A stretch of 44,146 nt of DNA. Source: Microbacterium sp. GTDB taxonomy: Bacteria > Actinomycetota > Actinomycetes > Actinomycetales > Microbacteriaceae. The notes beneath the pieces are model-generated. The model ran no database searches, was not told the DNA's origin, and saw only the letters and a program-made list of their open reading frames with translations. Location: assembly GCF_017305435.1 (NCBI RefSeq), contig NZ_JAFKIP010000008.1, forward strand, positions 251,216-295,361. The letters are read 5' to 3'. Below, one piece after another: positions 8,061 through 16,132 of the stretch (positions within the stretch are counted from its first letter, which is position 1; the number at the start of each line of letters is the position of its first letter). Both the position numbers and the translations under genes were made by a program.

Positions 8061-9212
8061 TCAGTCGAGCTCCGCCTGCCGGGCGCGCACGACCTCCTCG
8101 ACCTGTGCGAAGAGGGGGTGGTCCTCGTCGAGCCCCGTGACCGACGCGGTGAAGGCCGCGGCATCCTCGTCGCGCAGCCGCTGCTGCAACTCGACGGACT
8201 GGGGGTCGTCGGGCTCGTCGAAGGCGAGCGCGGCACCCATCGCTGCGACGAGCGCGCGGGTCGGGAGTCCTCGCTCGGCCGCCGCGGCGGCGGGACCGAC
8301 GAAGCGCTCGTGGCGGGAGAGCTTGCGCAGGGGCTGTCGCCCGACGCGCTGCGCGGTGTCGGGGAGCTCCGGGTTCGCGAACCGGCGCAGGATCGTCGCG
8401 CGGTACTCGGCCAGCTCGGCGGCATCCAGCCCGTGCACCGCGTGCAGCAGCGCCGAGGTCTCCTCGAGCGTCGCCGTGACCTTCGCGGCGATCGCGGGGT
8501 CGGCGAGGGCGTCGGAGATCCTCTCGATGCCGGCCTGCGCGCCGTAGTACGCGGTCGTCGCGTGACCGGTGTTGACGGTGAAGAGCTTGCGCTCGATGTA
8601 CGGCGCGAGGTCGTCGACGAAGTGCGCGCCAGGGATGTGCGGCGGGTCATCGCCGAAGGGGCCGCGCTCGATCGCCCACTCGAAGAACGGCTCGACCGTG
8701 ACGTCGATGCCGGACCCCTCCGGCTGGGCCGGCACGATCCGGTCGACGGCGGTGTTCGCGAAGACCGCGCGGGCGGCGAGCCCGTCCCACGCGTCCCCGG
8801 CGAGGGCGCGGATCTCCTCGTGCAGCAGATCGGTCGCGCCGATCGCGTTCTCGCACGCCATCACCTGCAGCGGCGCCCGAGAAGGGTCTCGCAGGGCGAG
8901 GCCCGCGAGCACGTGCGGTGCGACGAAGCGCAGCACGGTCGGTCCGACCGCCGTCGTGACGACGTCGGCGGTGGCGATCTCGTCGGCGACGGCGGCGGGG
9001 TCGGCCTGGCTGTCGACGGCGCGGAAGCCCGTCACGACCTTGTCCGAGCCCCCCTCGCCGACTTCGTGCACCGTGTACTCGTCGGCGGCGTTGAGGGCGT
9101 CGACGAGGGCCGTCGCGACGTCGGAGAAGACGAGCTCATAGCCGCCTTCGGCCAGGAGCAGTCCGACGAACCCGCGGCCGATGTTGCCGGCGCCGAAATG
9201 GACGGCCTTCAT
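8061..9212 (-). CDS. mtlD: Mannitol-1-phosphate 5-dehydrogenase
   Basis: 383-residue NAD-dependent polyol dehydrogenase that oxidises mannitol-1-phosphate, the product of the PTS, to fructose-6-phosphate. The N-terminal nucleotide-binding motif GAGNIGRG is at residues 7-14, and the C-terminal mannitol dehydrogenase domain carries [16 protein letters not shown]. Length matches E. coli MtlD (382). The ATG start is 12 bases after the stop of the EIIA gene, and it is the last gene of the operon. Function follows directly from family and context. Confidence 0.96.
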   Translation of the reverse strand: MKAVHFGAGNIGRGFVGLLLAEGGYELVFSDVATALVDALNAADEYTVHEVGEGGSDKVVTGFRAVDSQADPAAVADEIATADVVTTAVGPTVLRFVAPHVLAGLALRDPSRAPLQVMACENAIGATDLLHEEIRALAGDAWDGLAARAVFANTAVDRIVPAQPEGSGIDVTVEPFFEWAIERGPFGDDPPHIPGAHFVDDLAPYIERKLFTVNTGHATTAYYGAQAGIERISDALADPAIAAKVTATLEETSALLHAVHGLDAAELAEYRATILRRFANPELPDTAQRVGRQPLRKLSRHERFVGPAAAAAERGLPTRALVAAMGAALAFDEPDDPQSVELQQRLRDEDAAAFTASVTGLDEDHPLFAQVEEVVRARQAELD

Positions 9213-9224
9213 GATCCGGTCCCC

Positions 9225-9656
9225 TCAGTCGTTCACGGAAGAGAGCAGGGCGTACAGGTCTTCGGGCGTCGCCGCCGCCTTGAGGCGCTCGACCTCCTCA
9301 TCTTCGGAGAAGATGAGGGCGATCTGGGAGAGGATGTCGAGGTGCTCGTCGCCCTTGCCGGCGATGCCGACGACGAAGGTCACCTTCTCGCCGTCCCAGT
9401 CCACGCCTCCGTCGTAACGCACGAACGACAGCGCCGAGGCGAGGATCGCGTCCTTCGTCTCGTTCGTGCCGTGCGGGATCGCGAGCTCGTTGCCCATGTA
9501 GGTGGAGACCGTCTGCTCGCGCTGGCGCATCGCGTCGAGGTACGCGCCGGTGACGGCCCCGGCATCCTGCAGGATGCCGGCGGCCTCGGCCATCGCGTCG
9601 TCCTTGGCGACCGAGCCGGGGTGGATGCGGATCTGTCCGACGTTCAAGACGCTCAT
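9225..9656 (-). CDS. mtlF: PTS mannitol-specific EIIA component
   Basis: 143-residue EIIA of the fructose/mannitol family (PTS_EIIA_2). It accepts phosphate from HPr on a His and passes it to the EIIB domain of the mannitol permease. The phosphorylated residue is His62 in NELAIPHGTNE. The start ATG at 9656 has a good AGGAGAG ribosome-binding site. It is separated from the EIICB gene by 83 bases that hold a very strong hairpin and short tandem repeats, so its expression may be set independently of the permease. Confidence 0.95.
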   Translation of the reverse strand: MSVLNVGQIRIHPGSVAKDDAMAEAAGILQDAGAVTGAYLDAMRQREQTVSTYMGNELAIPHGTNETKDAILASALSFVRYDGGVDWDGEKVTFVVGIAGKGDEHLDILSQIALIFSEDEEVERLKAAATPEDLYALLSSVND

Positions 9657-9671
9657 GTTCTCTCCTCGGGG

Positions 9672-9695
9672 GATGTCGGGATGTCGGGGTGTCGG
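9672..9695. repeat. 8-base tandem repeat in mtlA-mtlF gap
   Basis: GATGTCGG, GATGTCGG and GGTGTCGG follow each other directly between the EIIA ribosome-binding site and the large hairpin. The run is short and possibly slippage-prone. Confidence 0.55.
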
Positions 9696-9700
9696 GGGTG

Positions 9701-9734
9701 GCGCGGGCCGGGGAGTCACCTCTCCGGCCCGCGC
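9701..9734 (-). terminator. Strong intra-operon hairpin between mtlA and mtlF
   Basis: A left arm at 9701-9715 and a right arm at 9720-9734 form a 15-base-pair stem with one G-U pair and a 4-base loop. The hairpin begins just after the mtlA stop. It lacks a U-tract. It may be a partial terminator or an mRNA-protecting 3' structure that lets the permease and the downstream EIIA-mtlD genes be expressed at different levels. Confidence 0.65.
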
Positions 9735-9739
9735 GTCGG

Positions 9740-11413
9740 TCACTTCTCTTCGTGCTGCCCGCGCACGAGGTCGACGACCTCGTCGTACTTCGGCGAGTTC
9801 ATGAAGTTGTCGACCGAGACGTGCAGCGCGTCCGGCGTGCGCCCCCGGGCGCGGTCGGTGAGCTGCTGCTGGGTGATCACGAGGTCCTCGCTGCCGTCGA
9901 GGTTCGCGATGGCCTTGTTGGTCACCGAGACGTCGTCGAAGCCGGCCTTCTTGATCTTGTTGCGCAGGACGCTCGCGCCCATCGCCGACGACCCCATGCC
10001 CGCGTCGCAGGCGAACACGATGGTCGAGATGTGCTTCACCTCTCCGCCCGCGGCGCCGCCGGCGATCGCGTCGGCCGCGAAGTCGGAGTGCACCGGTGCC
10101 TGACCGCCGCCGACGGCCGCGTTCGACGCCGCGCCTGCGCGCAGATTCGACAGCGCGTCGGACTTCTTGCCCTTGTTGGCCTCGGTCTGCGCGATCGCGG
10201 CCTCGAAGGATGCGGATGCCTCGGCCTCGGCGGCCAGGTCGCGCTTGCGCGAAGCGCGCAGGATCACGCCCGTGATGAGGAAGGTCACCGCCGCCGCGAG
10301 GACGACCGACAGGTACACCACGAGCAGGTTGCCCACGCCGCCGGCCTCGGGGGTCAGCGCCGCGGCCGTGACCGCGATGATGCTGCCCGGGGCGGCGGGG
10401 AAGGACAGGCCGCCGTTGAAGATCATGTTCGTCGTGACGCCCGTGGCACCGCCCGCGATGAGCGCGAGGATGGTCAGCGGCTTGCTGAGGGCGTAGGGGA
10501 AGTAGATCTCGTGGATGCCACCGAGGAACTGGATGATCGCCGCGCCGGGGGCCGAGGCCTTGGCCGCGCCGACACCGAAGAAGGTGAAGGCGAGGAGGAG
10601 GCCGAGACCTGGGCCGGGGTTCGCCTCGATGAGGAAGAGGATCGACTTGCCCGTCTCGGTGGCCTGCTGGATGCCGAGCGGGGTGAACACGCCGTGGTTG
10701 ATGGCGTTGTTGAGGAACAGCACCTTGGCCGGCTCGACGATGATCGACAGCAGCGGCAGCAGGTGCGCGCCGACGAGCCACTCGACGATGCCGCCGAGGA
10801 ACGTCGAGACACCGAGCATGACCGGACCGAAGGCGAAGAAGCCGAAGATCGCGAGGAGCATGCCGAGGATGCCGGCGGAGAAGTTGTTCACCAGCATCTC
10901 GAAGCCGGGCTTGATCTTGCCGTCCCACAGCTTGTCCATCTGCTTGGTGATCCACGCGGCCAGCGGCCCCATGATCATCGCGCCGAGGAACATCGGGATG
11001 TTGGTGCCGACGATGACACCCATCGTCGCGATCGAGGCGACGACACCGCCGCGCTCGCCGTAGACCATCCGGCCGCCGGTGTTGGCGATCAGGAGGGGCA
11101 GCAGGTAGGTCACCATCGGCCCGACGAGGCCGACGAACGTCGTGAAGGTGACGCCGTCCTCGCTCTGGCTCAGGGTGGTCATCGCCCCCTGCCAGCCGAT
11201 CGTGGCTGCATCTCCGAACCCGCCGAGCAGGTTGGAGACCGGGAACCAGCCGCCCAGCCAGCCGGCCGAGATGAAGAGCATCGTGATGAAGCCCCACGCG
11301 ATGAAGGCCGCGATGTTGGGCATGATCATGCCGGAGAGGAAGGTTCCGAACCTCTGTACTCCGACGCGGGCGCGACCTACGCCCGTGTTCGTGGTGGCTG
11401 ACGCCGTTGTCAT
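9740..11413 (-). CDS. mtlA: PTS mannitol transporter subunit EIICB
   Basis: 557-residue membrane permease that takes up mannitol and phosphorylates it. The N-terminal EIIC part (about residues 15-345) is polytopic: FGTFLSGMIMPNIAAFIAWG opens it, and GGIHEIYFPYAL holds the conserved GI-x-E sugar-site motif. The C-terminal EIIB part carries FACDAGMGSSAMGAS, with the phosphorylated Cys at about residue 469. The EIIA domain found in the E. coli protein is absent and is encoded separately by the gene at 9225-9656. The linker of roughly 100 residues between EIIC and EIIB is charged and Ala-rich. The ATG at 11413 is backed by an AAGGAG ribosome-binding site. Confidence 0.96.
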   Translation of the reverse strand: MTTASATTNTGVGRARVGVQRFGTFLSGMIMPNIAAFIAWGFITMLFISAGWLGGWFPVSNLLGGFGDAATIGWQGAMTTLSQSEDGVTFTTFVGLVGPMVTYLLPLLIANTGGRMVYGERGGVVASIATMGVIVGTNIPMFLGAMIMGPLAAWITKQMDKLWDGKIKPGFEMLVNNFSAGILGMLLAIFGFFAFGPVMLGVSTFLGGIVEWLVGAHLLPLLSIIVEPAKVLFLNNAINHGVFTPLGIQQATETGKSILFLIEANPGPGLGLLLAFTFFGVGAAKASAPGAAIIQFLGGIHEIYFPYALSKPLTILALIAGGATGVTTNMIFNGGLSFPAAPGSIIAVTAAALTPEAGGVGNLLVVYLSVVLAAAVTFLITGVILRASRKRDLAAEAEASASFEAAIAQTEANKGKKSDALSNLRAGAASNAAVGGGQAPVHSDFAADAIAGGAAGGEVKHISTIVFACDAGMGSSAMGASVLRNKIKKAGFDDVSVTNKAIANLDGSEDLVITQQQLTDRARGRTPDALHVSVDNFMNSPKYDEVVDLVRGQHEEK

Positions 11414-11442
11414 TGTTCCTGTCTCCTTCGGGTGGTCCGCGG

Positions 11443-13119
11443 CTATGCGGCGTTGGTGGGTTCGCTGGACTGGGCCGCAGCCTGAGCTGTGGATCGTGCG
11501 GATGCCGCGTCGTCGGCGGCGAGAGCGGCCGCGGCGATGCGCTCGGCATCCTCGCGGGTGTAGTGCAGCAGCGACGCGCGGACGTCGGCGAGCGCCGTCG
11601 GCGCCATCGACAGCGTCGTCGCCCCGATCCCCACGAGGACGACGGCCAGGAGCGGATCGGCGGCGGCCTCGCCGCAGATCCCGACCGGCTTGCCGTTGCG
11701 CTTCCCGCCCTCGGCGGTCGCCTGGATGAGACGGAGGACAGCGGGATGCCACGGATCCTGGTAGGAGGCGACCGAACCGAGCAGACGGTCGGCGGCCATC
11801 GTGTACTGCGTGAGGTCGTTCGTGCCGATCGAGGCGAAGTCGGCCTCGGCGAGCACGCGGTCGGCCATGAGGGCGGCGGACGGTACCTCGACCATGACGC
11901 CGGCCGTCTTGATGCCGTAGTCCTTCGCGAGGGCGACGAAGTACTCCGTCTCCTCGACGGTCGACACCATGGGCGCCATGACCCAGAGGTCCGCCTCGGT
12001 CGCCGCGTCGGCGTTCGCGAGGGCCGTGAGCTGCTCGCGCAGGATGTCCTCACTCGCGCGGAGCGCGCGGAGACCCCGCAGGCCCAGCGCCGGGTTGTCC
12101 TCGTGCGCGTCGTTGAGGAACGCGAGCGGCTTGTCGGCACCGGCATCCAGAGCGCGGACGACGACCTTCTTGCCCGGGAACGCCTGCAGCAGCTCGGTGT
12201 AGGCCGTCGTCTGCTCCTCCACGGTCGGGGCCTGCGTCGCGGAGAGGAAGAGGAACTCGGTGCGGAAGAGGCCCACGCCCTCCGCCCCCAGTTCCACGGC
12301 CTCGGCGGCACCGCCGGGCTTGCCGAGGTTCGCCAGGAGCGGCACGGCGGTGCCGTCCTTCAGCGCACCGGGAGTGAGCGGTGCGGAGGCGGCCGCCGCG
12401 CGCGCGTCGGCCCGGTTCTGCGCCTGCGCGAGCTCGTCGGGGGTCGGGTTCGTCGTGACGACGCCCTTCGCGGCATCCACGATCACCGTCTCGCCGTCGG
12501 TGAGGTCCTTCGCGGCGGCCGCGCCCACGATCGCGACGATCGACTTCTCGCGCGCGAGGATCGCGGTGTGCGAGGTCGGGCCGCCGTCGGTCGTGATGAG
12601 CGCGAGCACCTTGTCGAGGTCGAGGAGCGCGGTGTCGGCCGGAGCGAGGTCCTTCGCGACGAGGACGAACGGATGCCCCGGGTCCGGCACGCCCGGCGCC
12701 GGCAGCCCGCGCAGGCGCGCGATGACGCGCTGGGCGACGTCATCGAGGTCGGCGGCGCGCTCGCCGAGGTAGCCGCCCATCTTCGCGAGGGTGTCGCGGA
12801 AGCTCGCGAACGCGTCGGAGACGGCGAACTCGGCGGTCTTGCCGACCGATGTGCGGGACTCGACCTCGGCATCCAGCGTGGGATCCTCGGCCATCATCGC
12901 CTGCGCCTCCAGCACCTCGCGGGCGAGGCCGCCGGCCTTCGACCCGCGCTCCTCGAGCTCGCGCGCGACCACCTGCACGGCGTCGCGCACGCGGGCGAGC
13001 TCCTCCGCGGGGGTGAGGGTGCTGGGCGTGTCCGCGGGGGCCGGGAGGTGCTCCGCCATGCGGGCCACCGGGCCCTGGGCGACACCGAGTCCGATGCCCA
13101 CTCCGCGCAGTTCGGTCAT
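11443..13119 (-). CDS. ptsI: Phosphoenolpyruvate-protein phosphotransferase (enzyme I)
   Basis: 558-residue general PTS enzyme that moves phosphate from phosphoenolpyruvate to HPr. Domains run in the usual order: HPr-binding helical domain, swivelling phospho-His domain with GGPTSHTAILARE (His184), and a C-terminal PEP-binding TIM barrel with GLFRTEFLFL, the substrate stretch SIGTNDLTQY and active-site Cys in GICGEAAADP. Length matches actinobacterial EI. The ATG start has an AAGGAG ribosome-binding site upstream. Its place inside the mannitol operon, rather than in a stand-alone pts operon, suggests that mannitol is a main PTS sugar for this organism. Confidence 0.96.
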   Translation of the reverse strand: MTELRGVGIGLGVAQGPVARMAEHLPAPADTPSTLTPAEELARVRDAVQVVARELEERGSKAGGLAREVLEAQAMMAEDPTLDAEVESRTSVGKTAEFAVSDAFASFRDTLAKMGGYLGERAADLDDVAQRVIARLRGLPAPGVPDPGHPFVLVAKDLAPADTALLDLDKVLALITTDGGPTSHTAILAREKSIVAIVGAAAAKDLTDGETVIVDAAKGVVTTNPTPDELAQAQNRADARAAAASAPLTPGALKDGTAVPLLANLGKPGGAAEAVELGAEGVGLFRTEFLFLSATQAPTVEEQTTAYTELLQAFPGKKVVVRALDAGADKPLAFLNDAHEDNPALGLRGLRALRASEDILREQLTALANADAATEADLWVMAPMVSTVEETEYFVALAKDYGIKTAGVMVEVPSAALMADRVLAEADFASIGTNDLTQYTMAADRLLGSVASYQDPWHPAVLRLIQATAEGGKRNGKPVGICGEAAADPLLAVVLVGIGATTLSMAPTALADVRASLLHYTREDAERIAAAALAADDAASARSTAQAAAQSSEPTNAA

Positions 13120-13187
13120 GTCCGTAATCTCCTTCGATCGCTGTCGTGCGTGTCGTATGTCGGGGTTCGTCTGCGGCCGGGGCCCGG

Positions 13188-13463
13188 TCAGGCCTCGTCG
13201 TGGTCGGTCGTCAGCAGCTCGGCGAGGTGATCGAGGACCTCCACCGCGTGGTCGCCGTCGGCCGTGAGGGTCACGTAGTCGCCCTTCTCGGCGCCGAGCG
13301 AGATGACGCCGAGGATGCTCGCGGCGTTCACGGGCGCACCCGAGCCCTTCGAGATCGTCACCGGGATGCCGGAGTCCTTCGCCGCCTGTGCGAAGAGCTT
13401 CGCGGGGCGTGCGTGCAGTCCGTTCGACGATCCGACGCGGATCGTGCGGCTGGCCTCGGTCAT
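13188..13463 (-). CDS. ptsH: Phosphocarrier protein HPr
   Basis: 91 residues, the normal length. Phosphorylated His17 lies in SSNGLHARPA. The region of the regulatory Ser is APVNAASILG (Ser49), although HPr kinase regulation is uncertain in actinobacteria. HPr passes phosphate from EI to the EIIA proteins and to PRD regulators such as the one encoded divergently. The ATG overlaps the stop codon of the upstream EIIB gene by 4 bases (ATGA), indicating coupled translation. Confidence 0.96.
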   Translation of the reverse strand: MTEASRTIRVGSSNGLHARPAKLFAQAAKDSGIPVTISKGSGAPVNAASILGVISLGAEKGDYVTLTADGDHAVEVLDHLAELLTTDHDEA

Positions 13464-13846
13464 GCGGGTGTCCTCTCCGTGGGGGTGTCTGTTGCGCGCG
13501 GCGCGGGGTCCGTCGGCGCGTTCGTGCTCGATGCGCGGCCCCGCGCGCCGAGCGCCTCGTCGACGATCGCCAGCGTGCGGGAGCCGTCGACGTCCGCGAA
13601 CACGTCCGCCGGCAGCAGCACGACGATCACGCCGCGCGGCGCTGCGGCCGCGCGGATGCGGTCCAGCGCGGTGTTCAGATGGGGTCCGACGAGCACGATG
13701 TCCGCCGCATCGAGGTCGATCGGCAGGGACTGCTCCGTGCCGGCGACCGCGCTCACCGTCCGCCCCGCCGCCTGAGCGGCGTGCCGGACGCGCTGCGCCA
13801 CGAACGTGCTCGACGCTCCCGCGCCGCACACCACGAGGATCCTCAT
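13460..13846 (-). CDS. Orphan PTS EIIB, lactose/cellobiose type
   Basis: 128 residues. The N-terminal 100 residues fit PTS_IIB of the lactose/cellobiose group, with phosphorylatable Cys7 in VVCGAGASSTF and the P-loop after it. The last 25 residues are a Pro/Thr-rich tail. No EIIC or EIIA of the cellobiose type is in the window. The gene opens the operon and overlaps the HPr gene by 4 bases, so it is made together with the general PTS proteins. It might serve a distant EIIC or act in regulation; both are inference. The start is supported by a GGAGG ribosome-binding site and by a canonical promoter at 13867-13895. Confidence 0.88.
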   Translation of the reverse strand: MRILVVCGAGASSTFVAQRVRHAAQAAGRTVSAVAGTEQSLPIDLDAADIVLVGPHLNTALDRIRAAAAPRGVIVVLLPADVFADVDGSRTLAIVDEALGARGRASSTNAPTDPAPRATDTPTERTPA

Positions 13847-13866
13847 CGATCCGCCTCCATGTCGCC

Positions 13867-13895
13867 ATTCTTGTGAAAGCGCTGAGAAGAGACAA
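13867..13895 (-). promoter_or_regulatory. Sigma-70-type promoter of the mannitol/PTS operon
   Basis: On the minus strand a -35 TTGTCT (13890-13895) and a -10 AAGAAT (13867-13872) are separated by exactly 17 bases. The spacer contains AGCGCTTTCAC, a half-site resembling LacI-family and catabolite operators (AAGCGCTT core). A leader of roughly 15-20 bases with a GGAGG ribosome-binding site follows. Confidence 0.65.
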
Positions 13896-13903
13896 CCAGT
13901 CCG

Positions 13904-13923
13904 CCTTCCGCGGGGGCGGAAGG
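13904..13923 (+). promoter_or_regulatory. 8-bp hairpin in the mtl divergent region
   Basis: CCTTCCGC and GCGGAAGG form a perfect 8-base-pair stem with a GGGG loop. It lies between the operon promoter and the regulator gene. It would hide the GGAAGG ribosome-binding site of the alternative ATG start at 13927 of the regulator. Confidence 0.45.
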
Positions 13924-13953
13924 GCGATGAGGTCGCCGTGGTTGACTGGTCGC

Positions 13954-15900
13954 GTGAGCAGAGCGCGCCAGGACCGGGTGATGGGGGTCCTCGTGCGCGG
14001 CGGCGGTTGGGTCACGGCCGCTGAGCTCGCCGACATCGTGGGTGTGACGCCGCGCAGCATCCGGACCTATGTCGCAGCGCTCGCCGCGCGCGTCCCGGGA
14101 GGAGTCGTCGTCGAGTCGGGACCGCTCGGCTACCGCGCGGGAACGGATGCCGCGGCGGCGCTGCGCACCCAGACCGACGCCGACTCGCCGCGCGAGCGCG
14201 TGCATCGGCTCGTGCGCGCGCTCGTCGCCGACCCGGACGGCATCGATGTGTTCGACGAAGCGGAGCGCTTCCACGTGAGCCCGGCGACGCTCGAGGGCGA
14301 CCTCGGGCGCGTGCGCGCGCTCCTCGGCGGTGGTGCCAGTGGTGGTGACGGCGGGGGACTCGTGCTCGAGCGCAGCGGGGCGCGGGCGCGGCTCCGCGGC
14401 ACCGAGATGGCCCAGCGACGTCTTCTCTCCCACCTCGTGCACGAGGAGACCGATGAGGTCGGTTTCGACCTCGTGGCGGTGCGCCGCACGCTCGGCGAGG
14501 ATTCGATCGGCGCCGCCGCCTTCGGGCCGTTCAAAGCCGACCTCGTCGCCGGGCTCGGCGAGCTCGGCTACTTCGTCAATGAGTTCGGCATCGGCGACGT
14601 CATGCTGCACATCGCGATCACCGCCGATCGCGTCGCGCACGGCCGAGCCCTCGACGTCACCTCCGAGACGCCGCCGCCACCCGCCTACGAGCGGGTCGGA
14701 CAGCTCGTCGACCGTCTCTGCGACGAGCACCTCGGCGTGCGCCTCGGGGCGGGCGACCGACGCCACCTCGCCGCCCTCGTCATGAGCCGCGTCGTCGCAC
14801 CCGGTGCGGATGCCGCGGCATCCGATGTCCGCTCCCGCCTGCCGGCGGACGTGGAAGCGGCCGTCCGTGACGTCGTCCGGCGCGCCTCGACCGCCTTCCT
14901 CGTCGATCTCGACCACGACGAGTTCGTGCTGCGTCTCGCGCTCCACGTGCAGAACCTGCGTCTGCGCGCGCGAGAGCAGGCGTGGTCGCGGAACCCCCTG
15001 ACGCGATCGCTCAAGTCGACCTACCCGATGATCTTCGAGATCGCGGTGTTCATCGCCGACGGGCTCAGCGACCTGCTCGGCATCCCGCTGATGGACGATG
15101 AGATCGCGTACATCGCGATGCACGTCGGCGGGCGGCTCGAACGCAGCCGGCACGCCGGCGCGGTGCTCACCGCCACGATCGTCTGCCCCGGGTACTACGA
15201 GCTGCACGAGCTGCTGCGCTCGAGCGTCGACCGCTCACTCGGCCAGGCCGTCGACGTCGTCGGCGTCGAGACGCGCGCCGACCCGGACTGGAGCGCGATC
15301 GACACCGATCTCGTGCTGACGACGATCGACCCGCCGATCGTGTCGGACCGGTTCGTGCGGATCCAGCCGTTCCTCACCGAGAGCGACATCGAGCGCGTGC
15401 AGGCCGCGGCCGGCCGCGTGCGCCGTGGGCGCCGGCTCGCGCGGCTGCAGGGCGAGCTCGGGCGCTATTTCTCGCCGGATGCCTTCATCGGGCGCATCGA
15501 CCCCGCCGCGACGCCGGACGAGGTGATCCGCGCGCTCGGAGCGCGCCTGGTCGCGCAGGGGGTCATCGACGACGACTACGTGGAGCGGACGCTCGAGCGC
15601 GAGCGCCTGTCCTCGACGGCGTTCACCGATGCGCTCGCCGTGCCGCACGCGCTCGGGATGACCGCGACGCGCACGGCGATCGCCGTCGGCGTCGCCGACC
15701 CGGCGATCGCGTGGGGCGACGGGCGGGTGCACGTCGTGGCGATGGTGGCGTTCTCGGCGAGCGATCGCGAGGCGTTCCAGACCGTGTTCGAGCAGCTCGT
15801 CGAGGTCTTCAGCGAGCGCGACAGCGTGCAGCGGATCGTCCGCCGCGGCACGACCTTCGGCGCATTCCTCGACGAGCTCGTCGCCGTCATCGACGGCTGA
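13954..15900 (+). CDS. mtlR: PRD-domain transcriptional regulator with EIIB/EIIA domains (MtlR type)
   Basis: 648 residues. N-terminal HTH (about 1-55, VTAAELADIVGVTPRSIRTY), two PTS regulation domains (roughly 70-400), an EIIB-like segment (TIVCPGYYELHELLRSS) and a C-terminal EIIA_2 domain with His565 in LAVPHALGMT. This is the BglG/MtlR activator type, whose activity is set by phosphorylation from HPr and EII proteins. It is divergent from the mannitol operon, its likely target. Note that the second PRD keeps conserved His residues (AYIAMHVGGRLERS). The start is uncertain: the GTG at 13954 has TTGACT 6 bases upstream, fitting the leaderless spacing of this window, while an ATG at 13927 adds nine residues and has its ribosome-binding site inside a hairpin. 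Confidence 0.9.
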   Translation: MSRARQDRVMGVLVRGGGWVTAAELADIVGVTPRSIRTYVAALAARVPGGVVVESGPLGYRAGTDAAAALRTQTDADSPRERVHRLVRALVADPDGIDVFDEAERFHVSPATLEGDLGRVRALLGGGASGGDGGGLVLERSGARARLRGTEMAQRRLLSHLVHEETDEVGFDLVAVRRTLGEDSIGAAAFGPFKADLVAGLGELGYFVNEFGIGDVMLHIAITADRVAHGRALDVTSETPPPPAYERVGQLVDRLCDEHLGVRLGAGDRRHLAALVMSRVVAPGADAAASDVRSRLPADVEAAVRDVVRRASTAFLVDLDHDEFVLRLALHVQNLRLRAREQAWSRNPLTRSLKSTYPMIFEIAVFIADGLSDLLGIPLMDDEIAYIAMHVGGRLERSRHAGAVLTATIVCPGYYELHELLRSSVDRSLGQAVDVVGVETRADPDWSAIDTDLVLTTIDPPIVSDRFVRIQPFLTESDIERVQAAAGRVRRGRRLARLQGELGRYFSPDAFIGRIDPAATPDEVIRALGARLVAQGVIDDDYVERTLERERLSSTAFTDALAVPHALGMTATRTAIAVGVADPAIAWGDGRVHVVAMVAFSASDREAFQTVFEQLVEVFSERDSVQRIVRRGTTFGAFLDELVAVIDG

Positions 15901-15920
15901 GCGCCGCCCCACCCCCGTCG

Positions 15921-16030
15921 TCCCACTTCGGGCAGGCGTTGTCCCACTTCGGGCGAGGGCTGTCCCACATTCGGTCGTTCCCGGGCCTCGAAACCGACCA
16001 TAAGTGGGACAAGGGTGGGGATAGTGGGAC
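15921..16030. repeat. Cluster of GTCCCAC words with inverted copies
   Basis: The gap between the convergent mtlR and acetyltransferase genes holds three direct copies of GTCCCAC (within 15920-15967) and two inverted copies GTGGGAC (16004-16010, 16024-16030). TTGTCCCACTT (15939-15949) and AAGTGGGACAA (16002-16012) are a perfect 11-base inverted pair. TGTCCCACATTCGGTCG (15961-15977) pairs with CGACCATAAGTGGGACA (15995-16011) at 14 of 17 positions. The result is a large potential hairpin, at a place where terminators of both genes would be expected. Confidence 0.6.
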
Positions 16031-16045
16031 GGGGTTGCGAGCGGC

Positions 16046-16110
16046 GGGATGCCGGAGCGCTCAGCGGGGCGGGATGCCGGAGCGCTCAGCGGGGCGGGAT
16101 GCCGCGCGCT
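16046..16110. repeat. 25-base tandem repeat, about 2.6 copies
   Basis: The unit begins GGGATGCCGGAGCGCTCAGC and ends GGGGC. Full copies are at 16046-16070 and 16071-16095, and a diverged partial copy follows from 16096. It is non-coding and lies next to the GTCCCAC hairpin cluster, just beyond the acetyltransferase stop. Each copy includes the heptamer GGATGCC that is frequent in this chromosome. Confidence 0.75.
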
Positions 16111-16132
16111 CAACCCCGAGGTCAGCCCGAGC

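Noticed and set aside
9689-13230. Long open frames on the plus strand opposite the mannitol permease and EI genes (and similar long antisense frames at 2066-3040, 5451-6410, 19416-20885, 26747-28849).
   Set aside because: They are Arg/Gly/Ala/His-rich shadows caused by high GC in third codon positions, with no family motifs, and they overlap well-supported genes entirely.
15921-16110. CRISPR array.
   Set aside because: The repeats are short, mixed in orientation, with irregular spacing and no spacer-like unique segments of constant size; no cas genes are nearby.
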